From an uncultured bacterium (GTDB lineage: Bacteria > Verrucomicrobiota > Kiritimatiellia > RFP12 > UBA1067), in contig URIT01000113.1 in NCBI GenBank assembly GCA_900547945.1, forward strand, positions 1 through 11,019: a DNA stretch of 11,019 bases, read 5' to 3'. Under the pieces are notes generated by a model. It did not search any database, was not told the origin of the DNA, and worked only from the letters and a program-made list of their open reading frames with translations. Below, piece after piece: positions 5,675-11,019 of the stretch. The position numbers and the translations under genes were made by a program. Every line of letters starts with the position of its first letter. The stretch's first letter is position 1.

Positions 5675-6286
5675 ATGATGACCGAAGAAGAGGTACTCAA
5701 GATCTTCGCCGATACCGGTGCCCTGCTCACCGGGCACTTCGAGCTGCGCTCGAAGCTCCACTCCGACCGCTACTTCCAGTGCGCGAACGTGCTGCGCTAC
5801 CCGCGCATCGCCGCGCGGCTCTGCGACGCGCTCGTCGCGAAGATGAAGGCCGCCTGCGACATCGGCCCCCTCGACGGCGTCATCTCGCCCGCCGTGGGCG
5901 GCATCCTCGTGGGGCACGAGGTCGCCCGCGCGCTCGACACGAAGTGCGTCTTCGCGGAGAAGGTGCCGGGCGAGGGCGTGGACGCGACCGGCAAGCCCGT
6001 CACGAAGCTCGCGATGCGCCGTTTCGCCCTGAAGCCCGGCGAACGCTACGTCGTCGCCGAGGACGTCGTCACGAAGGGCGGCCGCGTGCAGGAGACGATC
6101 GACCTCGTGCAGGCCGCCGGCGCGGACGTCGCCGCCGTCGTGCTGCTCGTGGATCGCTCGAAGGGGACCGTCCGCTTCGGCGACATCCCGATGTTCTCGC
6201 TCGTGCAGATCCAGCCCACCACCTGGGAGCCCGCCGCGTGCCCGCTCTGCAAGGCGGGCGGCCATCCTGTCCATCCGGGGTCGTGA
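5675..6286 (+). CDS. pyrE: Orotate phosphoribosyltransferase
   Basis: This 203-aa cytosolic enzyme transfers the phosphoribosyl group of PRPP to orotate to make OMP, the fifth step of de novo pyrimidine synthesis. The N-terminal EEVLKIFADTGALLTGHFELRSKLHSDRYFQ contains the orotate-binding GHFxLxSxxHSxxY pattern. SPAVGGILVGHEVARAL and FAEK carry core residues of the fold. The PRPP-binding loop is VVAEDVVTKGGRVQE (residues 126-140), with acidic E129-D130; the usual TT-G-G is T-K-G-G here. The C-terminal CPLC (189-192) and final HPGS are typical of one bacterial OPRT subfamily. Three in-frame ATGs occur at 5669, 5675 and 5678; I chose 5675 from the spacing to AAAGGA. The stop lies 4 nt before the lipoprotein gene, suggesting one transcript. 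Confidence 0.93.
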   Translation: MMTEEEVLKIFADTGALLTGHFELRSKLHSDRYFQCANVLRYPRIAARLCDALVAKMKAACDIGPLDGVISPAVGGILVGHEVARALDTKCVFAEKVPGEGVDATGKPVTKLAMRRFALKPGERYVVAEDVVTKGGRVQETIDLVQAAGADVAAVVLLVDRSKGTVRFGDIPMFSLVQIQPTTWEPAACPLCKAGGHPVHPGS

Positions 6287-6290
6287 GGCC

Positions 6291-7226
6291 ATGAAGCGTC
6301 TGGTCCTGGCCGTGTTGGGCGCCACGCTGCTCGCGTGCGCGGAACCGTCCCTGAAGGGGCGGATGGAGCAGCCCCTGCTCGCGTGCGGGGCGGGGCGGGC
6401 GTACCTCGTCGCCCCGGACGGCGGCATTGCGTGGTCGAAGTCCGGCTGCGGCAACATCCACCGCGTGTGGCTGCGCGAAAACTGGGTCTACTGGTCGAAC
6501 GGCGACCTCTACCGCACGGACATCCCGACCGGGCGTACCGAGCTCTTCTACAAGCCCTGCGCGAAGGAGGGGATCTTCGGCTTCGAGATCCTGCCGAACG
6601 GGAACATCGTGGTCGCCGAGAACGGCACGGACTTCATCACCGAGCTGAAGGCCGGCACGACCGAGCCCGTCGTGAAGTTCAAGGCCGACCCGCGCGGCGC
6701 GGACGGGAAGATGCCCGGCGCGCACAGCCATTTCCGGATGGTGCGCAAGACCGCCCGGGGCACCTACCTCGTCTGCTGCTCGAGCGCGAACGTCGTGCGC
6801 GAATACGATGCGCACGGCACGCTCGTGTGGGAGCAGCCCACGCCCCGCCTCGCGAGCGGACACGCCCCGCTCGCGTTCGACGCGCTCCGCCGCGCGAACG
6901 GCAACACGCTCATCTCCCACCTCGGCGCCATCACCGAGTTCACGCCCGACCACCGCATCGTCTGGCAGTTCACCTGCGCGGATGCGCCGGAATTGAAGCT
7001 GGACAACCTCTGCGGCATCTGGGAGAAGCCGAACGGCAACCTCGTCGTCGGCACCTACGCGAACGGCGCCGCGGACGGCAGCCGCGTGACGGCCTTCGAG
7101 ATCACGCGCGAGAAGAAGGTCGTCTGGAGCTACGCCGCCCCCGGCGCGCGCACGTCGATGATGACCGCCTTCCCCGTCGAGACGGCGCGCTGGCCGCTGC
7201 CGCTGAAGGCGAAGGCGGCGGAGTAG
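6291..7226 (+). CDS. Predicted beta-propeller lipoprotein of unknown function
   Basis: The 311-aa product has a lipoprotein signal peptide: basic MKR, a hydrophobic core, and a lipobox LLAC with Cys16 as the lipidated residue (next residues AEP, so no Asp+2 retention signal). The mature part looks like about six propeller blades. Repeated PNGN/ANGN turns are seen at 102-105, 202-205 and 247-250, each followed by a hydrophobic strand (NIVVAENG, NTLISHLG, NLVVGTYANG). Strand endings such as GTLVWEQP, RIVWQFTC and KVVWSYAAP also recur. This resembles NHL/PQQ-like or arylsulfotransferase-like propellers, but no catalytic motif is evident. Several cysteines (AKEG-flanking Cys, CCSS, TCAD, LCGI) are unusual for an exported protein. 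It sits between pyrE and the epmA-like gene with gaps of 4 and 7 nt, probably co-transcribed, with no obvious functional link. It is predicted to be in the envelope. Confidence 0.75.
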   Translation: MKRLVLAVLGATLLACAEPSLKGRMEQPLLACGAGRAYLVAPDGGIAWSKSGCGNIHRVWLRENWVYWSNGDLYRTDIPTGRTELFYKPCAKEGIFGFEILPNGNIVVAENGTDFITELKAGTTEPVVKFKADPRGADGKMPGAHSHFRMVRKTARGTYLVCCSSANVVREYDAHGTLVWEQPTPRLASGHAPLAFDALRRANGNTLISHLGAITEFTPDHRIVWQFTCADAPELKLDNLCGIWEKPNGNLVVGTYANGAADGSRVTAFEITREKKVVWSYAAPGARTSMMTAFPVETARWPLPLKAKAAE

Positions 7227-7233
7227 GCGCGCC

Positions 7234-8082
7234 ATGCCCACGCCCGAGAACCTGGTCCTCCGCGCGCAGGCGCTGCGCCGCATCCGCGCGTTCTTCGACG
7301 CGCGTGGGTTCGTCGAGGTCGAGACGCCCGTCCGGATCCCCGCGCCGGCCCCCGAGCCGCACATCGACTGCCCGGCGAGCGGCTGTTGGTTCCTGCGCGC
7401 CTCCCCCGAACTCCAGATGAAGAAGCTCCTCGCCTCCGGCCTGGCGCGCATCTGGCAGATGGGGCCGTGCTTCCGCGAAGGGGAACGCGGAAGCCGCCAC
7501 CATCCCGAGTTCACGATGCTCGAATGGTACCGCGCGCAGGCGGACTACCTCGACATCCTCGCGGACATGGAGGCGCTCGTCGCGGACGTCCTCGGCGCAT
7601 TCCGCCCGTTTCCGCGCGGCCCGTTCCGCCGCCTGGCCGTGCGGGACGCCTACCGCGCCTACGCGGGCTGGGATCCGTTCGCGGACTGGGACCAGGACCG
7701 CTTCGACTTCGACATGGCGACGAAGATCGAGCCGAACCTTCCCCGCGAACCGACCGTCCTCATCGACTATCCGCCCCCCGCCGCGTCGCTCTCGAAACTG
7801 CGCGGCGACGTGGCGGAGCGCTGGGAACTCTACGTGGACGGCATGGAACTCGCGAACGCCTTCACGGAGCTGACGGACGCGGCCGAGCAGCGGCGGCGCT
7901 TCGAGGCGGCGCGCGCCGAACGGCGGCGGTTCGGCGAGGCCGACTATCCGCTCGACGAGGAATTCCTGCGTCTCCTCCAATTCATGCCGCCCACCGGCGG
8001 CGTGGCATTGGGCGTGGACCGCCTCGTGATGCTCGCCGCCGGCGCGAACACGATCGACGCGGTGCGCGTCGTGGGTGATTAA
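7234..8082 (+). CDS. epmA: EF-P beta-lysine ligase-like protein (EpmA/GenX/PoxA family)
   Basis: A 282-aa class II lysyl-tRNA synthetase paralogue consisting of the catalytic core without the anticodon-binding domain. EpmA activates (R)-beta-lysine with ATP and attaches it to a conserved lysine of elongation factor P, which helps ribosomes through polyproline. Motif 2 is at about 74-98 ([12 protein letters not shown], then [11 protein letters not shown]), closely matching E. coli EpmA [20 protein letters not shown]. The substrate region [15 protein letters not shown] (202-216) matches KGIELANGFHELTDA. Motif 3 is [12 protein letters not shown] (256-267) with Arg263. It is shorter than E. coli EpmA (325 aa), mainly in the segment between motif 2 and YPPP, and has a very short C-terminus. 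Its TAA stop (8080-8082) lies inside the first unit of the downstream octamer array. Neither efp nor epmB is in the window. Confidence 0.88.
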   Translation: [282 protein letters not shown]

Positions 8083-8158
8083 GTGGTTAAGTAGTTCAGT
8101 AGTTAAGTAGTTAAGTGGTTAAGTAGTTAAGTGGTTAAGTAGTTAAGTGGTTACGTGG
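8079..8158 (+). repeat. Ten-copy TTAAGTGG/TTAAGTAG octamer array
   Basis: Ten consecutive 8-bp units run from 8079 to 8158: TTAAGTGG and TTAAGTAG, with single variants TTCAGTAG (third) and TTACGTGG (last). Units 4-9 (8103-8150) alternate AG and GG endings, so they form three perfect 16-bp repeats. The array starts within the last codons of the epmA-like gene and supplies its TAA stop. The octamer contains TTAA and its period is not a multiple of three, so it places stops in every frame on both strands within a few units. Same repeat family as at 1-211 and 238-297. Confidence 0.95.
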
Positions 8159-8182
8159 TTTGCGCGGGAGGGACGCAACGTG

Positions 8183-8194
8183 GTGCGGCCGCAC
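8183..8194. other. 12-bp perfect palindrome between the octamer array and the CE15-like gene
   Basis: GTGCGGCCGCAC is a perfect palindrome 35 nt before the start of the esterase gene. It could be a small hairpin or a protein-binding site; no U-tract follows, so a terminator role is doubtful. The remainder of 8159-8215 shows no clear promoter. Confidence 0.35.
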
Positions 8195-8228
8195 GCTGCC
8201 GGGATGGTGAACAGAAAGGAATGAAAGC

Positions 8229-9578
8229 ATGACGGTGAAGACGGTGTTGCTGGTGGTCGGCGTGTTGGCGGCGTCGGGGGCCGTTGCGCGGCCGCCGAAC
8301 TACGACGAGGCGAAGGTCGCCCCCTACACGCTGGAGGATCCGCTGACGTTCGCGGACGGGCGCAAGTTGAAGGACCCCTCCGAATGGCCGGCGCGCCGCG
8401 CCGAGATCGTGCGGATCTTCGCGCGCGAGATGTTCGGCCGCACGCCGCCGCCGCCGGAGGCCGTCATGACGGAACTGTTCGAGGAGGGCGTGACGCTGGA
8501 CGGCCTCGGCATCCGCCGCCAGTACCACATGTGGTTCAGAAAGGACAAGACGGGCCCGCGCGTCGACTGGATCCTCTTCCTTCCGAACCGCATCACGGGC
8601 CTTGCGCCGAGGCGGGAGAAGGGGCGCCTCGTCTGCGAGAACGCGGAGAAGTGCCCGGTCATCCTCTTTCTCAACTACCGGGGCAACCACGAACTCGCGA
8701 CGGATCCCGAGATCCCCGTTCAGCAGGGCTGGTGCCGCCACGGCAAGGCGTACGCCATCGAGAACAACCGGGCCTCCGAAAAGACCCGTGCGCGCGCACG
8801 GCGCACGGACACCTCCTCGCCGTTCCCGCTGGAGACGGTCCTCGCGCGCGGCTACGCCGTCATGAGCGCCTGCTACTGCGAGATGTCGCCCGACGTGGAC
8901 GTGCGCCAGGGCGACGACGAGGCGTTCGCCTACACGGGCCTCTTCGAACTCTGGCCGAAGCGCGACCCGGACGCGACGGACAACATCACGGCGATCGGCG
9001 CGTGGGCGTGGGGGCTTTCGCGTGGCCTCGACCTTGCCTTCACGATCCCCGAGATCGATGCGGCGAAGAGCGTCGCGACCGGCTGCTCGCGTCTCGCGAA
9101 GACGCCGCTCCTCGCCTGTTCGCGCGATGAACGGTTTGCCGTCTGCGTTCCCAACCAGACGGGCGGCGGCGGCGTGCCGCTCGCCAAGCGCGACTTCGGC
9201 GAGAACGTCTCCACCGAGATGGCGAGCTTCCCGCACTGGTACTGCCGGGCCTACGCGAAGTACGTCGACAACGAACAGGCGATGGCGTTCGACCAGCACC
9301 TGCTCGTCGCGTCCATCGCGCCGCGCCCCGTCCTCGTGGAGGGCTTTAACAGCGGGTGGTTCGACACGAAGGGCGAATGGCTCGCCTGTGTGGCGGCTTC
9401 CCCGGCATGGGAGTTTCTGGGCAGGCCGGGGCTCCCGAAGGGCGATTTCCCGGCGAACTTTGACACGCGCTGCATCGGCCCGTATCTGGGGTACGTGCGC
9501 CGGGGCGGCCAGCACGGCATGACGGGTTATGACTGGAACTGGCTCCTCGACTTCGCCGACCGGGCCTTTGCGCGCTGA
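8229..9578 (+). CDS. Secreted CE15-like (glucuronoyl esterase family) alpha/beta-hydrolase
   Basis: This 449-aa protein has a Sec signal peptide (cleavage near ASGAVA20|RPP), so it is periplasmic or extracellular. Family CE15 cleaves ester links between lignin alcohols and 4-O-methyl-glucuronic acid of xylan. Visible hallmarks are the oxyanion/strand region VILFLNYRGNHE and the helix AIGAWAWGLSRGLDLA. The nucleophile elbow is TGCSRLAK with Ser287 (CE15 consensus GCSRxGK), and the catalytic His429 lies in RGGQHGMTGYDW. The canonical acid position, 23 residues after the Ser as in fungal enzymes (S213/E236 in StGE2), is Gln310 in PNQTGGGG. The acid is probably supplied from the loop VEGFNSGWFDTKGEW (E371, D379, E383), as described for some bacterial CE15. 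AAAGGA at 8215-8220 is 8 nt before the ATG. Substrate is inferred from the family only. Confidence 0.82.
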   Translation: MTVKTVLLVVGVLAASGAVARPPNYDEAKVAPYTLEDPLTFADGRKLKDPSEWPARRAEIVRIFAREMFGRTPPPPEAVMTELFEEGVTLDGLGIRRQYHMWFRKDKTGPRVDWILFLPNRITGLAPRREKGRLVCENAEKCPVILFLNYRGNHELATDPEIPVQQGWCRHGKAYAIENNRASEKTRARARRTDTSSPFPLETVLARGYAVMSACYCEMSPDVDVRQGDDEAFAYTGLFELWPKRDPDATDNITAIGAWAWGLSRGLDLAFTIPEIDAAKSVATGCSRLAKTPLLACSRDERFAVCVPNQTGGGGVPLAKRDFGENVSTEMASFPHWYCRAYAKYVDNEQAMAFDQHLLVASIAPRPVLVEGFNSGWFDTKGEWLACVAASPAWEFLGRPGLPKGDFPANFDTRCIGPYLGYVRRGGQHGMTGYDWNWLLDFADRAFAR

Positions 9579-9602
9579 CGGTGCGGAATTTTGCGGAAAC
9601 GT

Positions 9603-9630
9603 GTAAGACGCGGCGTGCCCGGGCGTTTAC
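9603..9630. other. Imperfect hairpin in the esterase-rmuC gap
   Basis: GTAA-G-ACGC (9603-9611) pairs with GCGT-TTAC (9623-9630), an 8-bp stem with one bulged G and a GC-rich loop. It lies between the esterase stop and the rmuC ribosome binding site. It may be a weak terminator or a leader structure; there is no U-tract. Confidence 0.3.
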
Positions 9631-9638
9631 GGAGGGTG

Positions 9639-9646
9639 AAAGGAGA
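9639..9646 (+). promoter_or_regulatory. rmuC: Strong Shine-Dalgarno of rmuC
   Basis: AAAGGAGA ends 5 nt before the ATG at 9652. It is the best match to the anti-Shine-Dalgarno in the window and fixes the rmuC start; the 73-nt gap before it suggests independent translation from the esterase. Confidence 0.75.
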
Positions 9647-9651
9647 TTCTT

Positions 9652-10875
9652 ATGCAGGTTGTCGTGTTGGTTCTTCTGGCGCTGGGCGGGTGCGCGCTCG
9701 CGCTTGCGGGGGTCTATCTGGGGTTCCGGCTCGCGAAGGCGCAGGTGGAACAGGAGCGGCGGCTCGCCGAAAAGCGGCTGGAGGACAAGGAGGCGGCCTG
9801 CCGGCAGCGTCTGGACGAGAAGGACGCCGCGTGCCGGCAGTTCACGGAGCGGGCGCTGGAAACCCTGCGCGTCCAGTTCGCGCATCTCGCCGAGGAGCGG
9901 CTGAAGGCGTCGAGCAAGGGGCTCTCGGACCTCAACCGCCAGCGGCTCGCGGAGCTGATGGCACCGTTCCAGAAGGAACTCGGCGACTTCCGCCATGCCT
10001 TTGAGGAAAACCGGAAGCAGCAGATCGTGAACAAGGCGAGCTTCGACCAGGCGATCAAGGACCTCGGCGCGCGGGCGCTCCAAATCGGGGCGGACGCTGA
10101 GAACCTGGCCAAGGCGCTCAAGAACGAGTCCAAGACCCAGGGCGACTGGGGCGAGATGGTGCTCGCGAACATCCTCTCCGCCGCCGGCCTCACGGAGGGG
10201 CGGGACTTCCTGCCCCAGGCGCAGGAGGTCGACGAGCTGGGGAACAAGCTCATTCCGGACGTGGAAATCCCCCTCCCGAACAAGGAGAAGCTGATCATCG
10301 ACTCGAAGGCCTCCGTCACCGCCTATCTCGACTACGTGGCCGCAGAAGACGACGCGGCGCGGGAGGCGGCGGCGAAGGCCCATCTCGCCTCGGTGCGCCG
10401 GCACATGGAGGAATTGGCCGGGAAGGACTACGCCAAGCGGGTGAAGGGATCCGCCGGCTACATCCTCATGTTCATCCCCAACGAGGGCAGTTACCTGCTC
10501 GCGATGGAACGGGACCGCAAGCTCGCGACGGACGCCTTCCGGAAGCACGTGATCATCGTGAACCCCACGACGCTCCTCCTCTGCCTGCAGGTCGTCGCGC
10601 TGCTCCGCAGCCGCGAGGCGCAGAACGAGAACGCCGAGAAGATCTTCGCGGCGGCGGCGAAGATGTACGAGAAGTTCGCCACCTTCTCCGCGACGTTCGC
10701 CGACGTGGGGAAGCGCCTGAACGGCCTGGCCGACGCCTACGCGAAGGCGAAGGGACAGCTCTGCGAGGGCCCGGCGAACGTGGTGCGGCAGCTGGAGTCC
10801 CTGAAGGAGATGGGCGTCGTCACGGCGAAGTGCGTCCACGAGAAGGTCCTGGCCGACGCCGGGGTGGAGGTCTAA
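9652..10875 (+). CDS. rmuC: DNA recombination protein RmuC family
   Basis: A 407-aa protein. Residues 2-25 are a single N-terminal transmembrane anchor (VVVLVLLALGGCALALAGVYLG). Residues about 30-140 are a charged coiled coil, and residues about 155-360 are the RmuC domain. Family signatures are TQGDWGEMVLANILSAAGL, LIIDSKASVTAYLDYV and SAGYILMFIPNEGSYLLAM, the core of a PD-(D/E)XK-like nuclease fold. E. coli RmuC limits inversions and recombination at short inverted repeats; its biochemical activity is not settled. The coiled coil contains an 11-residue tandem duplication (LEDKEAACRQR followed by LDEKDAACRQF), encoded by two 33-bp units at 9778-9843, each with a cysteine. Length is somewhat shorter than E. 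coli RmuC (475 aa). The next gene starts 3 nt after the stop, so an operon is likely. Confidence 0.93.
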   Translation: MQVVVLVLLALGGCALALAGVYLGFRLAKAQVEQERRLAEKRLEDKEAACRQRLDEKDAACRQFTERALETLRVQFAHLAEERLKASSKGLSDLNRQRLAELMAPFQKELGDFRHAFEENRKQQIVNKASFDQAIKDLGARALQIGADAENLAKALKNESKTQGDWGEMVLANILSAAGLTEGRDFLPQAQEVDELGNKLIPDVEIPLPNKEKLIIDSKASVTAYLDYVAAEDDAAREAAAKAHLASVRRHMEELAGKDYAKRVKGSAGYILMFIPNEGSYLLAMERDRKLATDAFRKHVIIVNPTTLLLCLQVVALLRSREAQNENAEKIFAAAAKMYEKFATFSATFADVGKRLNGLADAYAKAKGQLCEGPANVVRQLESLKEMGVVTAKCVHEKVLADAGVEV

Positions 10876-10878
10876 CCC

Positions 10879-11019
10879 ATGATCCATGAACGCACGTTCC
10901 TGAACCCGGAGCGGAAACTGGTCGACGAAACGGCCGACTGGCTCGCCGCGCGCGCGCGGCGGACGGCGTGCGGCGCGTGGTCGCTTGCGCACCTGCTCGT
11001 CCTCGCGCCGACGGCCCAG
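10879..11019 (+). CDS. Start of an unidentified gene, possibly AddB-like/PD-(D/E)XK repair nuclease (partial)
   Basis: The first 47 codons are open to the right edge. The protein begins MIHERTFLNPERKLVDETAD, continues with an Arg/Ala-rich helix and a tryptophan (GAWSLAHL) and ends with a hydrophobic strand followed by APTAQ. A short N-terminal strand of the form LVLVPT near residue 45 is typical of AddB-type and related helicase-nuclease subunits, so that is my best guess; the fragment is too short to be sure. The ATG lies 3 nt after the rmuC stop, with a GGTGGAGG tract (10862-10870) about 9 nt upstream as a Shine-Dalgarno. Co-transcription with rmuC would fit a DNA-repair role. Confidence 0.5.
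   Translation, partial: MIHERTFLNPERKLVDETADWLAARARRTACGAWSLAHLLVLAPTAQ

Noticed and set aside
2366..6457. A very long (1363-codon) minus-strand open frame, and a similar one at 9346-10992
   Set aside because: They are antisense to clear RND, pyrE, esterase and rmuC genes. Their products are Arg/His/Asp/Glu-rich without domains, and the lack of stops follows from GC-rich third positions of the sense genes.
8221..8232. Three-codon ORF (MKA) overlapping the esterase start
   Set aside because: It is too short to interpret. Its ATG immediately follows the Shine-Dalgarno, so it cannot use it; the real start at 8229 has proper spacing.

Overview
The window is 11 kb of GC-rich, tightly packed bacterial DNA. 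It carries genes for a Tad/Flp-type pilus, an RND efflux pump and two predicted exported enzymes or lipoproteins, so it comes from a Gram-negative (diderm) organism. The AT-rich TTAAGTGG/TTAAGTAG octamer arrays between GC-rich genes, a CE15-type esterase and the overall style suggest Kiritimatiellota (PVC group, often a gut or anaerobic metagenome). That placement is an inference from pattern memory; no marker gene here proves it.

Layout. Positions 1-314 hold no convincing gene. They contain a 27-bp tandem repeat that runs off the left edge, then an oppositely oriented octamer array and a GC-rich hairpin. On the minus strand, 1289-315 is a three-gene pilin operon: a 52-aa prepilin, a 77-aa Flp-like pilin and a TadE-like pseudopilin. 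All three carry a G|QxxxE prepilin cleavage site. A compact divergent promoter at 1287-1328, two identical extended -10 elements in a perfect 12-bp inverted repeat, serves this operon and the plus-strand RND pump. The pump consists of a periplasmic adaptor (1401-2495) and an inner-membrane permease (2492-5590), overlapping by ATGA. No outer-membrane channel gene is visible.

A second plus-strand cluster follows: pyrE (5675-6286), a predicted beta-propeller lipoprotein (6291-7226) and an EpmA/GenX-like EF-P lysine ligase (7234-8082), with gaps of 4 and 7 nt. The stop codon of the epmA-like gene lies in the first unit of a ten-copy octamer array (8079-8158). After this come a secreted CE15-like (glucuronoyl esterase family) hydrolase (8229-9578), rmuC (9652-10875) and the first 47 codons of a gene that may encode an AddB-like/PD-(D/E)XK repair nuclease (10879 to the edge).

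The neighbouring functions are surface appendage and efflux on the left, nucleotide and translation-factor metabolism in the middle, and polysaccharide hydrolysis and DNA maintenance on the right. They do not form one pathway. The least explained features are the octamer-based repeats, which in all three arrays fit an orientation reading away from the 3' end of the adjacent gene, and the divergent promoter, which predicts a leaderless pilin mRNA.
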